Of a stretch of 64,000 nucleotides of DNA, positions 46,508 to 55,001 are shown piece by piece. Origin of the DNA: Marininema halotolerans (GTDB lineage Bacteria; Bacillota; Bacilli; Thermoactinomycetales; DSM-45169). The stretch lies in assembly GCF_900116235.1 (NCBI RefSeq), contig NZ_FPAA01000004.1:186001-250000 (forward strand), read 5' to 3'. Below the pieces are notes generated by a model. It was not told the origin of the DNA, searched no databases, and saw only the letters and a program-made list of their open reading frames with translations. A program made the translations under genes and the position numbers. Numbering within the stretch: position 1 is the first letter of the stretch; every line of letters starts with the position of its first letter.

Positions 46508-46524
46508 TGTCAGGAAAATTAACG
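46508..46524 (+). promoter_or_regulatory. Imperfect GlnR/TnrA-type site upstream of the -35
   Basis: TGTCAGGAAAATTAACG fits TGTNAN7TNACA except for the last base. It ends 6 bp before the -35 hexamer, a position from which TnrA/GlnR-type proteins can activate. Confidence 0.5.
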
Positions 46525-46530
46525 CAACGC

Positions 46531-46559
46531 TTGATAGCAAGTGCCCCATGTGGTATTAT
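46531..46559 (+). promoter_or_regulatory. Promoter of the ammonium transporter gene
   Basis: TTGATA (46531-46536), 17 bp, TATTAT (46554-46559) with TGG before the -10. Confidence 0.75.
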
Positions 46560-46572
46560 ATGTACCAACTAA

Positions 46573-46589
46573 TGTGATATTATCTAACA
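46573..46589 (+). promoter_or_regulatory. GlnR operator downstream of the amt promoter
   Basis: TGTGATATTATCTAACA fits TGTNAN7TNACA completely. It starts 14 bp after the -10, at about +8, where a bound repressor would block transcription. Confidence 0.82.
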
Positions 46590-46609
46590 TCAAAAGGGGA
46601 GGGATTCAA

Positions 46610-47896
46610 TTGGAACAAGTAACATTGTCGATTGACTCCGTATGGGTCATGATTTGCGCTATCTTAGTCATTTTTATGCAGGCAGGTTTTGCTTTGTTGG
46701 AAGCGGGTTCTACCCGTATGAAAAATGCAGGACACGTTGCTGGTAAGCAAATGCTGAGCTTCTCAGTATGTGCCCTCGCCTTTTGGGCTGTGGGATATGG
46801 TGTAACCTTTGGAGCAGGAAATGCTTTTGCTGGATTAGAGGGCTGGTTCCTTGATCTAACGCAGGAAAAAGGTGCTTTGCCTTTGGAAATATCCTTTTTG
46901 TTTCAACTTTCCTTCGTAGCGGTTTCCTTATCGATTGCTTGGGGAGGATTTGCTGAGCGGGCGAAACTGGGCGTGTATGTGATCTTTGGAGCCTTATATA
47001 CCATGGTGATTTATCCCTTGGTCGGTCATTGGATTTGGGGTGGCGGTTGGTTAAGTGAATTAGGTGCTCAGGATTTTGCGGGGTCAACCGTTGTCCACCT
47101 TCAAGGTGGGATTGCAGCACTGGTGGCGACCATGCTCTTAGGCCCACGTATTGGTAAGTTTAATACCAATGGTACACCCAATGCGATCCTGGGCCATAAC
47201 CAAGTCTATACGGTACTCGGTACCTTAATTATTTGGGTCGGATGGTTTGGGTTTAATCCCGGAAGTACCCTGAGCGCTCAAGATGGCTTCTTTGGATATG
47301 TTGCCTTAACTACTAACTTAGCAGCAGCGGCAGGAGCGATAGCGGCGCTTGGTACGGCACGCTTGGTCGTAGGAAAAGCGGATATTACGATGATGTTAAA
47401 TGGGGTATTGGCAGGTCTAGTGGCAATTACGGCGGCTTGTGCCTTTGTTGAACCCTGGGCAGCTGTCTTGGTAGGTGCAATCGCGGGTTCCTTGACGGTA
47501 TTTACTTCGTTATATTTTGAACGCAAGGGGATTGACGATCCGATTTATGCCTTCTCGGTTCATGGGATTGCGGGGATATGGGGAACGTTATCAACCGGAT
47601 TCTTTGCTTCCCCTCGCTTGATTGAGAAGACAGGGATCGGAAAAGCAGGGCTCTTCTACGGTGGCGGATTTACACAGTTAGGTGTACAGGCGGCAAGTAT
47701 TCTTGCTGCAGGGATTTATGTAGCATTGGCTTCCTTTCTGATCCTTTGGGTACTGAAGAAATGGATGGGGTTACGGGTTTCAGAAGAGGATGAAGTCATG
47801 GGGCTTGATTTATCAGAACATGGTGCCTACGGCTATCCTGAACAATTGACAGACCCTTCTGCTCAAAATGCGGATAGTAGTATAAAGGTTTCTTGA
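46610..47896 (+). CDS. amt: Ammonium transporter (Amt family)
   Basis: 428 aa, about 11 transmembrane helices. Seen: WVMICAILVIFMQAGFALLEAG, STRMKNAGHVAGKQM, the conserved Asp-containing/His pore helices VGHWIWGGGWLSELGAQDFAGSTVVHLQGG and SVHGIAGIWGTLSTG (twin pore histidines in HLQGG and VHGIAG), GWFGFNPGSTL. TTG 46610 follows AAAGGGGAGGG. GlnR boxes in the leader link it to nitrogen limitation. Unlike B. subtilis nrgAB, no glnK/PII gene follows; a terminator does. Confidence 0.95.
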   Translation: MEQVTLSIDSVWVMICAILVIFMQAGFALLEAGSTRMKNAGHVAGKQMLSFSVCALAFWAVGYGVTFGAGNAFAGLEGWFLDLTQEKGALPLEISFLFQLSFVAVSLSIAWGGFAERAKLGVYVIFGALYTMVIYPLVGHWIWGGGWLSELGAQDFAGSTVVHLQGGIAALVATMLLGPRIGKFNTNGTPNAILGHNQVYTVLGTLIIWVGWFGFNPGSTLSAQDGFFGYVALTTNLAAAAGAIAALGTARLVVGKADITMMLNGVLAGLVAITAACAFVEPWAAVLVGAIAGSLTVFTSLYFERKGIDDPIYAFSVHGIAGIWGTLSTGFFASPRLIEKTGIGKAGLFYGGGFTQLGVQAASILAAGIYVALASFLILWVLKKWMGLRVSEEDEVMGLDLSEHGAYGYPEQLTDPSAQNADSSIKVS

Positions 47897-47900
47897 TCCG

Positions 47901-47943
47901 TTTAAAAGGGGCTGTAGCCATGAGGCTGACAGCCCCTTTTAAA
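47901..47943 (+). terminator. Terminator after amt
   Basis: TTTAAAAGGGGCTGT and ACAGCCCCTTTTAAA form a perfect 15-bp stem over a 13-nt loop. Confidence 0.88.
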
Positions 47944-48009
47944 CGATTCGGAGAGTGGAGCTTCTTGATTTATAGAAATATTGGGTGGAATGGGAAGGTA
48001 GGTGAGGGG

Positions 48010-49098
48010 ATGAATTATTTCTGGGAGAAAGAGAGTCAGACGTTGTTGATGGCGATTGACCAGGCAATGGATACGGAGACGTTACGTAAAATCCATCGAA
48101 AATTACCAGAAGTAGCGGGGAGTCTCGAAAAAAATGGATACTCTCCCACCGAGATTACATCGCGGATGGGAACCTGGCATGATGCGATTTTTCGTAAAGT
48201 ATTAAAGCTGGCAGAAGAAAAATTCCTCAGACAAGGGGTATCGAACCTCCCGCGTTATTGTTGGTTAGTTCTTGGGAGTAATGGTAGAAGGGAGGCGACT
48301 TTTTGGACCGATCAGGATAACGCATTAATTTATGAGCGAGGAGAGCTCGATGCTGACGCGGCTGAGGAAATCATCGCAACGCTAGCGAAGGCGATGGTGG
48401 AAGGGCTTGCTGAAGCAGGGTACCCACTCTGCCAAGGGAATGTCATGGCGACCAATCCGCGTTGGCGGGGGACGCTGGAAGAATGGCGAAATCGCTTAAA
48501 GGAGTGGGTGAGTGATCCTCAACTCGATCATGCTCGATATACCATGATTGCATCGGATGCGCGAGCGGTTGCAGGGGATGCGGCTTTGTTCCAGCAATGG
48601 AGAACCGACTTTCATGCACTATTGGGACAGTATCCAGGAGTACTGATAAAGGAAGCGCAACGAGCAAGTTATCGGCGGATTCCTCTAGGTCCCTTTTCTC
48701 GCCTCTATACAGAAGTTCATGGTCCTTATGCTGGGAAGGTGGATATTAAGGAAGGCGGGTACCTACAGTTGGTGGAATCGGTCCGATTGTGGGCACTTCG
48801 TTTCCGTCTTGCCGAAAGTTCTACAAGCGAGCGTCTTAAAGGTATTTCTCAGGAATTAAGTTGGTCCATTGAAAAAGAAGAGCAGGTGTGGGGAGCACTC
48901 GATACCTTCCTTTGGTGGCGGTTATCGATTCATGCAGGGTGGGAGGACGGTTTGGTGAAAGAAGCAGATAATCACTTGGATCCGGAGCGATTGACTAAAA
49001 GGGAACGTAGTGAGCTAAAAGGCGCGATGAAAGTCGCTACCTCCCTGGGGAAAGAAGTGCATAAATGCGGTGATGATTGGGATGCTTCGGTTGGGTAA
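48010..49098 (+). CDS. GlnD-like (DUF294) nucleotidyltransferase
   Basis: 362 aa. Central motif LVLGSNGRREATFWTDQDNALIY is the G-S-x-G-R-x-E...DxD nucleotidyltransferase site of the DUF294/GlnD-like family, followed by the substrate-binding-like helical domain (DUF294_C) with FSRLYTEVHGPYAGKVDIKEGGYLQLVESVRLWALRF landmarks. Often these lie next to an exonuclease, as here. N-terminal helical part (about 1-90) precedes the catalytic site. ATG 48010; the frame is open upstream but covers the amt terminator. The nucleotidylated target is unknown. Confidence 0.85.
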   Translation: MNYFWEKESQTLLMAIDQAMDTETLRKIHRKLPEVAGSLEKNGYSPTEITSRMGTWHDAIFRKVLKLAEEKFLRQGVSNLPRYCWLVLGSNGRREATFWTDQDNALIYERGELDADAAEEIIATLAKAMVEGLAEAGYPLCQGNVMATNPRWRGTLEEWRNRLKEWVSDPQLDHARYTMIASDARAVAGDAALFQQWRTDFHALLGQYPGVLIKEAQRASYRRIPLGPFSRLYTEVHGPYAGKVDIKEGGYLQLVESVRLWALRFRLAESSTSERLKGISQELSWSIEKEEQVWGALDTFLWWRLSIHAGWEDGLVKEADNHLDPERLTKRERSELKGAMKVATSLGKEVHKCGDDWDASVG

Positions 49099-49118
49099 GT
49101 ACAGGAGGATTGGGTTTT

Positions 49119-49844
49119 ATGGACTGGAATAATCCTTTAACAGAGTGGATGCGTAAACGGGGATTGACACTATCTGGGATGGCGAAACAAGGGGATTTTC
49201 AAAGGGAGGCCTTTATTCGTTCGACAATTAGAGAGGCGAGAAATCGGGTTCATCTCGGAACTCCCCTTGTGGATATCTCTTTTGTGGTTTTTGATTTAGA
49301 AACGACGGGGTTCTATCCTCAACAGGGAGACCAAATTCTATCAATCGGATCCGTTCGTGTCACACATGGAAAAGTAGAGGATACACCACTGTTCCATACG
49401 TATGTTCAATGTGAAGAGGGCATGATACCAGCGGAGATCACGACATTGACCGGGATCTCCTCAAGTGATGTGAATGATGCTCCGCCTTTAAAAGAGGCTC
49501 TGGGTGAATGGTTACGCTTTATTGGGAAATGTACATTGGTAGCCTATGGCGCCCAGCATGATACGTCATTTATTCAAGTGGGTCTTAAAAAGTCCTGGTC
49601 ATCAAAATTGCCTCACCGGGTAATCGATGCTTTACAAATGGTTCGTCTCCTTTACCCTGATTGGGAAGATTACTCGTTGGATGCTGCTCTTCGCTTTCAT
49701 GAGATACCGATTGAAGGACGGCATACCGCTGACGGTGATGCGAAAATGACAGCAGAATTATGGGTACAACTTTTAAAGCGATGTCAGCAACAACAGATTC
49801 ATACATTGGAAGATTTATATGCACGGGTTAGTCGAATGGTATGA
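49119..49844 (+). CDS. DnaQ-like 3'-5' exonuclease (DEDDh)
   Basis: 241 aa. FDLETTGFYP (ExoI, D and E), TLTGISSSDV, LVAYGAQHDTSFI (ExoII, D) and RHTADGDAKMTAELW (ExoIII, H and D) give the complete DEDDh set, as in PolC/DnaQ proofreading domains. The N-terminal 60 aa are a short helical addition. ATG 49119 follows AGGAGGA; it starts 20 nt after the DUF294 gene and probably shares its transcript. Substrate (DNA or RNA) is not fixed by sequence. Confidence 0.88.
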   Translation: MDWNNPLTEWMRKRGLTLSGMAKQGDFQREAFIRSTIREARNRVHLGTPLVDISFVVFDLETTGFYPQQGDQILSIGSVRVTHGKVEDTPLFHTYVQCEEGMIPAEITTLTGISSSDVNDAPPLKEALGEWLRFIGKCTLVAYGAQHDTSFIQVGLKKSWSSKLPHRVIDALQMVRLLYPDWEDYSLDAALRFHEIPIEGRHTADGDAKMTAELWVQLLKRCQQQQIHTLEDLYARVSRMV

Positions 49845-49861
49845 AGGAGATAGAGTGAGGT

Positions 49862-49890
49862 ACCAACCGAAAACGGGTTGGTTTTTTTAT
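49862..49890 (+). terminator. Terminator after the exonuclease gene
   Basis: ACCAACC, loop of 7, GGTTGGT, followed by TTTTTTATATTTT. Confidence 0.9.
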
Positions 49891-50018
49891 ATTTTAGAAA
49901 CCCTACTGGTCCGAGATACATCCATTAACATGACGGTGTTGGTACGGCGGAAACGAGTGTTCATCAAGTGGAAAATGATGCATAGAAGTAGGTAATAAAC
50001 AGCTGGAGTTGGGACAGT

Positions 50019-50459
50019 TTGAAAATATCGAGTCGAGGGGAATATGCTCTGCGCGCACTGATTGTACTGGGATTGCAAAACAAACGAGTCATGTCCATTG
50101 CTGACATTTCAGAGAAGACTTTAGTTCCTCTAAGTTATCTCGAACAAATATTATTACAATTGAAGATGCTTGGTTACGTAACGAGTAAACGAGGGAAGTA
50201 TGGTGGCTATCGACTTTGCCAAAATCCTGAGGAAATCGTGATCGGGCAAGTTATTCGACGATTAGAGGGCCCGTTGGCGCCGATGAGTTGTGTCAGTGTG
50301 ACAGCTTATGAGCCTTGTCCATTAGAAGAGGGATGCTTATTAAAGCCGCTATGGGCATTAGTACGTGATGTAGTCGCGGATTTATTGGATCATACAACCT
50401 TAAGTCATTTGCTTCATAATCAATTGCCGCCATTTGAAAAGTCGGTTCATCCTGGATAG
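50019..50459 (+). CDS. Rrf2-family regulator with possible Fe-S cysteines
   Basis: 146 aa. KISSRGEYALRALIVLGLQ and IADISEKTLVPLSYLEQILLQLKMLGYVTSKRGKYGGYRL (landmarks) are the Rrf2 winged helix. Cys91, Cys100 and Cys106 lie where IscR and NsrR carry their cluster ligands (spacing 8 and 5), so it may sense iron-sulfur status, NO or redox state; CymR-type members lack these. TTG 50019 follows CTGGAG. Regulated genes unknown; the selenium-binding protein gene downstream is a candidate by position only. Confidence 0.87.
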   Translation: MKISSRGEYALRALIVLGLQNKRVMSIADISEKTLVPLSYLEQILLQLKMLGYVTSKRGKYGGYRLCQNPEEIVIGQVIRRLEGPLAPMSCVSVTAYEPCPLEEGCLLKPLWALVRDVVADLLDHTTLSHLLHNQLPPFEKSVHPG

Positions 50460-50663
50460 AGGATGGGCTTTTTTTATATAGTGAGAAAATGAACGTGGTA
50501 TACATATCACAAAAATGAACCGGATATGCATGGGATGAAAGCGGATCGAATTCCTATTTTTCCAACAAGATCACGATGCATTATGAATAAAGTAGCCATG
50601 AGGTACCTGATTTGAAGATAGGAAGTGTGTGAACGATGTACATTAAGAAATGAAGGTGATCGG

Positions 50664-52043
50664 ATGGGTTTGTGGAAGCCAGATCCTAGTTTTTACCCTT
50701 CGCCACGAGATGCCATGAAAGCACCTCAAGAGGAGTTAGCCTATGTGGTGGCCTTTAATCCCGACCAAGATAATCGGCCGGATGCACTTGCTGTGGTGGA
50801 TACGCAAAAGGGGGAGATTGTCGGCTGGACAAAGATGCCTTATGTAGGGGATGAGCTTCACCATTTTGGCTGGGCGGCGTGTAGCTCGGCCCTTTGTCCC
50901 TATGCTCCACATCCTCACATCGAGCGACGGCACCTGGTGATACCCGGTATCCGTTCTTCTCGACTCTATATTATCGATGTGAAGGCAGATCCAATCCATC
51001 CCAAAATTATAAAAGTCATCGAGGCGGAGGAAATCGTAAAAAAAACCGGATATACTCGCCCTCATACGGTACATTGTGGCCCAGACGGCATTTATATCAG
51101 TGCATTGGGAGACAAAAGGGGCAAGGGACCTGGCGGCATCTTTATTCTCGATCATTCGACCTTTGAAATCGTAGGGAAGTGGGAGCGTGATCGGGGGCCG
51201 CAATATCTACATTATGATTTTTGGTGGCATTTGGGTCTAGATACGTTAATCAGTAGTGAGTGGGGAACCCCTGACATGGTGGAAGATGGGCTGAATCCCG
51301 AGCATCTCTTGGGTGGTCGGTATGGAAAACGATTGCACCTATGGGATTTGCGAAGTCGACGTCATTTGCAGGCCCTTGAGACAAATGAGCATGAGCAGAT
51401 GGTGCTTGAATTACGTCCAGCCCATGACCCGCAGAAAGCGTATGGTTTTGCGGGAGTCGTCATTAATAATCAGGACCTGTCAGGTTCAATCTGGTTGTGG
51501 TGTCGAGAAAATGAAAAGTGGACGATGAAAAAGGTGATTCACATTCCTGCAGAGCCTGCTGATCCAGATCAGCTCCCCCCCATCCTAAAGGGTTTTAAAA
51601 GTGTGCCTCCATTAATAACGGATATTAACCTTTCGTTGGATGATCGTTTCCTTTATGTATCGTGTTGGGGGACAGGGGAAGTGCGTCAGTATGATGTATC
51701 CCAACCGGCTACACCGAAGTTGACGGCTACGGTTCGGCTTGGAGGAATTGCGAATCGAACCCCTCATCCAAAAGGAGGGATGCTGGGAGGTGGTCCACAA
51801 ATGATTGAGGTAAGCCGGGATGGTCGGCGAGTTTTTTTCACGAATTCCCTTTATGCGAGCTGGGATGATCAGTTTTATCCTGACGGGATTCAAGGATGGA
51901 TGGTGAAATTAGATGCCGATCCCACAGGGGGCTTAATACTCGATCCTGAATTTTTTATCGACTTTAGTGACCATCAATATCGAGCGCATCAAATCCGGCT
52001 AGCTGGAGGGGATGCCTCCTCAGATTCCTACTGGTTCTCATGA
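50664..52043 (+). CDS. Selenium-binding protein SBP56 / methanethiol oxidase family
   Basis: 459 aa WD-like beta-propeller of the SELENBP1 family, members of which are copper-dependent methanethiol oxidases. Seen: ELAYVVAFNPDQDNRPDALAVVD, the family motif GDELHHFGWAACSSALCPY with two cysteines, HTVHCGPDGIYISALGD, SSEWGTPDM, LHLWDLRSRRHLQ, LSLDDRFLYVSCWGTGEVRQYD, GGPQMIEVSRDGRRVFFTNSLY. No signal peptide. ATG 50664 follows GAAGGTGAT. Its stop overlaps the start of a membrane-protein gene (ATGA). The activity in this organism is inferred from family. Confidence 0.9.
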   Translation: MGLWKPDPSFYPSPRDAMKAPQEELAYVVAFNPDQDNRPDALAVVDTQKGEIVGWTKMPYVGDELHHFGWAACSSALCPYAPHPHIERRHLVIPGIRSSRLYIIDVKADPIHPKIIKVIEAEEIVKKTGYTRPHTVHCGPDGIYISALGDKRGKGPGGIFILDHSTFEIVGKWERDRGPQYLHYDFWWHLGLDTLISSEWGTPDMVEDGLNPEHLLGGRYGKRLHLWDLRSRRHLQALETNEHEQMVLELRPAHDPQKAYGFAGVVINNQDLSGSIWLWCRENEKWTMKKVIHIPAEPADPDQLPPILKGFKSVPPLITDINLSLDDRFLYVSCWGTGEVRQYDVSQPATPKLTATVRLGGIANRTPHPKGGMLGGGPQMIEVSRDGRRVFFTNSLYASWDDQFYPDGIQGWMVKLDADPTGGLILDPEFFIDFSDHQYRAHQIRLAGGDASSDSYWFS

Positions 52044-52666
52044 GTACGTGGTTGATGGTGGCGTTGATGGGGGCCTTTCATGGAATCAACCCAGGAATGG
52101 GATGGTTATTTGCAGTAGCATTAGGGTTGCAGGATAAAAGGAGGCGCTCGTTATTTCGAGCCCTTCCACCCTTGGCCTTAGGACATGGGGTGGCGTTGTT
52201 TTTGTGCTTGATGATCTACAGTATGAGTCAATTGTTGATTTCTCAGGATGTAATTCGCTGGTTAGCAGGGGTGACGCTCGTTGCATTTGGAATCATCCTA
52301 TTGATTCGCCGGCAACACCCACGGTGGGTAGGTATGCGGGTTGGTTTTTGGGATTTAAGTTTGTGGTCTTTTATCATGGCGATGGCTCATGGTGCAGGGT
52401 TAATGTTAATCCCTGTGTTTCTCATCGGTCAAAACCATGCGACCATGCATGAAAGCCATGGGGAAGCAGCGATGTTTTTTAATTGGTGGGATTACCTTTC
52501 GGGAGTATTCCTTCATACCGGAGTATTTCTTCTTGTGACCACAGGAATTGCTTGGGTTGTTTATCGTTATGTTGGAGTCAAGTTCTTACGAACTTCATGG
52601 TTTAATCTGGACTTAATTTGGGCAATCGCCTTAATTATATCCGGAGTACTGGCACTTGTGATGTAG
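52040..52666 (+). CDS. Polytopic membrane protein paired with SBP56
   Basis: 208 aa, about six helices. Conserved-looking polar motifs lie within membrane segments: GAFHGINPGMGWLFAVALG near the N terminus, LALGHGVALF, AMAHGAGLMLIPVFLIG and FLHTGVFLL. Repeated His-Gly pairs resemble metal-translocating membrane proteins, but it lacks the HxHGxDxDH motif of NicO/RcnA. It overlaps the SBP56 gene by 4 nt, so the two should be made together. A metal (copper) supply role for the oxidase is a hypothesis. Confidence 0.78.
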   Translation: MSTWLMVALMGAFHGINPGMGWLFAVALGLQDKRRRSLFRALPPLALGHGVALFLCLMIYSMSQLLISQDVIRWLAGVTLVAFGIILLIRRQHPRWVGMRVGFWDLSLWSFIMAMAHGAGLMLIPVFLIGQNHATMHESHGEAAMFFNWWDYLSGVFLHTGVFLLVTTGIAWVVYRYVGVKFLRTSWFNLDLIWAIALIISGVLALVM

Positions 52667-52690
52667 GTAAGTGGAGGATGGAAGATAAAA

Positions 52691-52727
52691 ATAAAAACAA
52701 AGGCGGCTGTATTGCCTTTGTTTTTAT
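52691..52727 (+). terminator. Terminator after the SBP56 pair
   Basis: ATAAAAACAAAGGC pairs with GCCTTTGTTTTTAT (14 bp, 9-nt loop). Confidence 0.88.
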
Positions 52728-52839
52728 TAATTTAGGGTGATAATTGATAATAAAGGATATTGATAATGGATAAATTAATAAGGGATAAATTGATTCTGTG
52801 AAGTTAACCATGTATGATTTATAAAAGGAGTGATGCGGG

Positions 52840-53352
52840 ATGCGGGTTAAGATTCAACGAGAAGCCTTTGAAGGTGCAAATGATCGGGATTTGGTCTGCT
52901 CATGTATTGAGCCGGTTGTACAACAGGTTTTACAACAAGATCAAAAAGAGAGATTGCAAACCTATCACAAGCTCAATGTTGCACAAAAAGGGTTATTCTC
53001 ATTTCAATTCTTATATGATCATGCTCAGTCAGTGGAGGAATTTTATTATTACACGATGTATGGCTTAACGCACCCCGAATTATGGGAGGAATTAAAGGGT
53101 GGAGCATCCATGGCAGAAGATGATGCGATGTTGTATGTCTACCTTTCCATCGAAAAAATATTAACCCCCAAGCTTCAGGAGATTGCTGGAGAGTGGAAGT
53201 GTGTTTCTAAACAGGATATTTGGGGAGATCATCAACTACGCATCACGATTGAAGGTTTGCATTATATGTACCACGATATTGCCACAGAAACCTTGGGTCG
53301 ATATGGTAGCCGGATACGAAAAAATCCAAAGGAGTTTGTGGAAGTAATGTGA
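52840..53352 (+). CDS. Unknown protein upstream of rtcB
   Basis: 170 aa soluble protein, family not recognised. Mostly helical; N-terminal RVKIQREAFEGANDRDLVCS, a Phe/Tyr-rich centre (GLFSFQFLYDHAQSVEEFYYYTMYG), EDDAMLYVYLSIEKIL and a Cys/Trp pair in GEWKCVSKQDIWGD. Not archease: length and sequence differ. ATG follows AAAAGGAGTG. It is 24 nt before rtcB, so the two are probably one operon. Confidence 0.75.
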   Translation: MRVKIQREAFEGANDRDLVCSCIEPVVQQVLQQDQKERLQTYHKLNVAQKGLFSFQFLYDHAQSVEEFYYYTMYGLTHPELWEELKGGASMAEDDAMLYVYLSIEKILTPKLQEIAGEWKCVSKQDIWGDHQLRITIEGLHYMYHDIATETLGRYGSRIRKNPKEFVEVM

Positions 53353-53376
53353 TCATAGCTAGATCGTAAGGTTAGC

Positions 53377-54918
53377 ATGAATGAGAATGACTCGTTGATC
53401 TTCAACATGTCTGATCGAGCCGACACTCCCAGTAGGATCCCTTTTGTAGTGCAAGTTGTTGTTATTCAAATTGTGAAAGAGTTGATGGATTTGTATACGG
53501 ATCATGGAAACAACCATAAAGAAATTCCTTTGCCAGCGGGTCGACTTCATGTGTTTGCCAATGATGAAATATTCGCATCCCTAGGAGCAAAGGTTTATGA
53601 TATGGCAGATAATAATTTAAGAATCCCAGGTAATATTCATATGAGTTATACACCGGATGCACATGTCGGAATCGGGACCTGTATAGGTACGACGGCTGTA
53701 TGGGATATGGCGGATGGTTATGTTTCGCCATCCATTGTTGGTTCGGATATTGGTTGTGGGATGCGGGTTCATCTCACTCCGCTTTCGAAAGAGGATATTC
53801 TGGACAAGAAGGTTCGGAGGGAATTAATTCGTGCCGTGGAAAAGATGGTTCCAGTGAATAATCGCTCTGCCTCTACCTATCAGGATATTGATCTTGAAAA
53901 AGTAGTTACTCATGGATTAAAGGGGCTTCCGCAACAGTATATTCCCGACGCCTATACTCCGAATCGTAAGACATCGATTAGTCATGTGGAGAATGCCCAA
54001 TTTACCTTTGATACCGATTATTTAGAATATATTCAGTCCCCACAGTGGGGGAGAGGAAAAAAACAGATTGGTACATTGGGCGGGGGTAATCATTTTATTG
54101 AATTTCAGGTGATCGAGATTGAAGAAGAACAACGAGAGATCGCTGACAAATGGGGGATGAAAGACGGTCAAGTCGTTGTGATGATTCATTCAGGCTCTCG
54201 TGCATGGGGGGCGATGATGGGGCGGGAGTATAAAAAGGATTTTGAAATCTGGATGAGTAAGAAGGGAATCGGTACCCGAGATCCGAATTTGGTCTTTGCT
54301 CCGATCAATACTGATGAAGGACAACGGTACTTAAACCTCATGTATTCAGCCCTTAATTATGCGGTGATCAATCGACATATGATCGCCTATGGCGTGTTAG
54401 AAGGGATGAAAGAAGTATTTGGTTCAAAGGTTGAAATGCCTGTTCTCTATGATTTGATGCACAACTACGCCCTAGAAGAGAAACACGATGGAAAATCAAG
54501 GCTCGTCCATCGGAAAGGTACTACACGTGCGCTACCACCTGGACATTCCTTAAATGCCACCCCCTATCAAGAAACGGGACATCCGGTACTCATCCCGGGC
54601 TCGATGGGGACAGCCAGTTATATTCTTGTCGGCCAATCAGAAGGAGTCAAAAATTATTACTCGGTTTGTCATGGGGCGGGCCGTATCCGTTCGCGTCGTG
54701 CCACCAAGGAACAAGTGACCGTGGATGAGTTTTCATCCTCGATGAAGGTGGGGACGGATGAGGAGATATTGGTAAACCACCGGTCATTACAGACGATCCT
54801 GGATGAGAGTCCCCAAGCCTATAAAGATGTTGACCAAATCATTGATTCCGTGGTGGGAGCAAATTTAGCAACGGTAGTCGCTCGTTGCCGTCCGCTTGCT
54901 GTGATCAAAGGGGTTTGA
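53377..54918 (+). CDS. rtcB: RtcB-family RNA-splicing ligase
   Basis: Up to 513 aa. RtcB joins 2',3'-cyclic phosphate or 3'-phosphate RNA ends to 5'-OH ends with GTP and Mn. Seen: PDAHVGIGTCIGTT, GSDIGCGMRVH (Mn Cys), GTLGGGNHFIEFQ, MIHSGSRAWGAMMG, a His in DLMHNYALEE, PGSMGTASYILVG, and SVCHGAGRIRSR with the guanylated His in CHGAGR. The first 35 residues are not typical; the true start may be GTG 53472 or ATG 53485, as no site has a strong ribosome sequence. RNA target unknown. Confidence 0.9.
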   Translation: MNENDSLIFNMSDRADTPSRIPFVVQVVVIQIVKELMDLYTDHGNNHKEIPLPAGRLHVFANDEIFASLGAKVYDMADNNLRIPGNIHMSYTPDAHVGIGTCIGTTAVWDMADGYVSPSIVGSDIGCGMRVHLTPLSKEDILDKKVRRELIRAVEKMVPVNNRSASTYQDIDLEKVVTHGLKGLPQQYIPDAYTPNRKTSISHVENAQFTFDTDYLEYIQSPQWGRGKKQIGTLGGGNHFIEFQVIEIEEEQREIADKWGMKDGQVVVMIHSGSRAWGAMMGREYKKDFEIWMSKKGIGTRDPNLVFAPINTDEGQRYLNLMYSALNYAVINRHMIAYGVLEGMKEVFGSKVEMPVLYDLMHNYALEEKHDGKSRLVHRKGTTRALPPGHSLNATPYQETGHPVLIPGSMGTASYILVGQSEGVKNYYSVCHGAGRIRSRRATKEQVTVDEFSSSMKVGTDEEILVNHRSLQTILDESPQAYKDVDQIIDSVVGANLATVVARCRPLAVIKGV

Positions 54919-54962
54919 TAGCAAAGAGATGCAAAGGACACGTGGGAATAAGTTTTGCCTAG

Positions 54963-55001
54963 TTTCAGGCATGCTTATTATCCCCAAGTTGGATGGCGGA
55001 G
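54963..55001 (+). repeat. Dispersed repeat, copy B
   Basis: 39 bp from TTTCAGGC to GGAG, 32 of 39 identical to 37711-37749, followed by AACAAGAGAC, which copy A has after an extra 13 nt. Type of element unknown. Confidence 0.7.

Larger units (their letters stand above)
46311..46609 (+). other. Leader region of the ammonium transporter gene
   Basis: Contains the promoter and two GlnR-type sites listed separately. Several very short frames start behind good ribosome-like sequences, e.g. TTG 46396 after AGGGGTGA (13 codons, stop at TAG 46435), but none resembles a gene. Nothing else seen. Confidence 0.5.
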
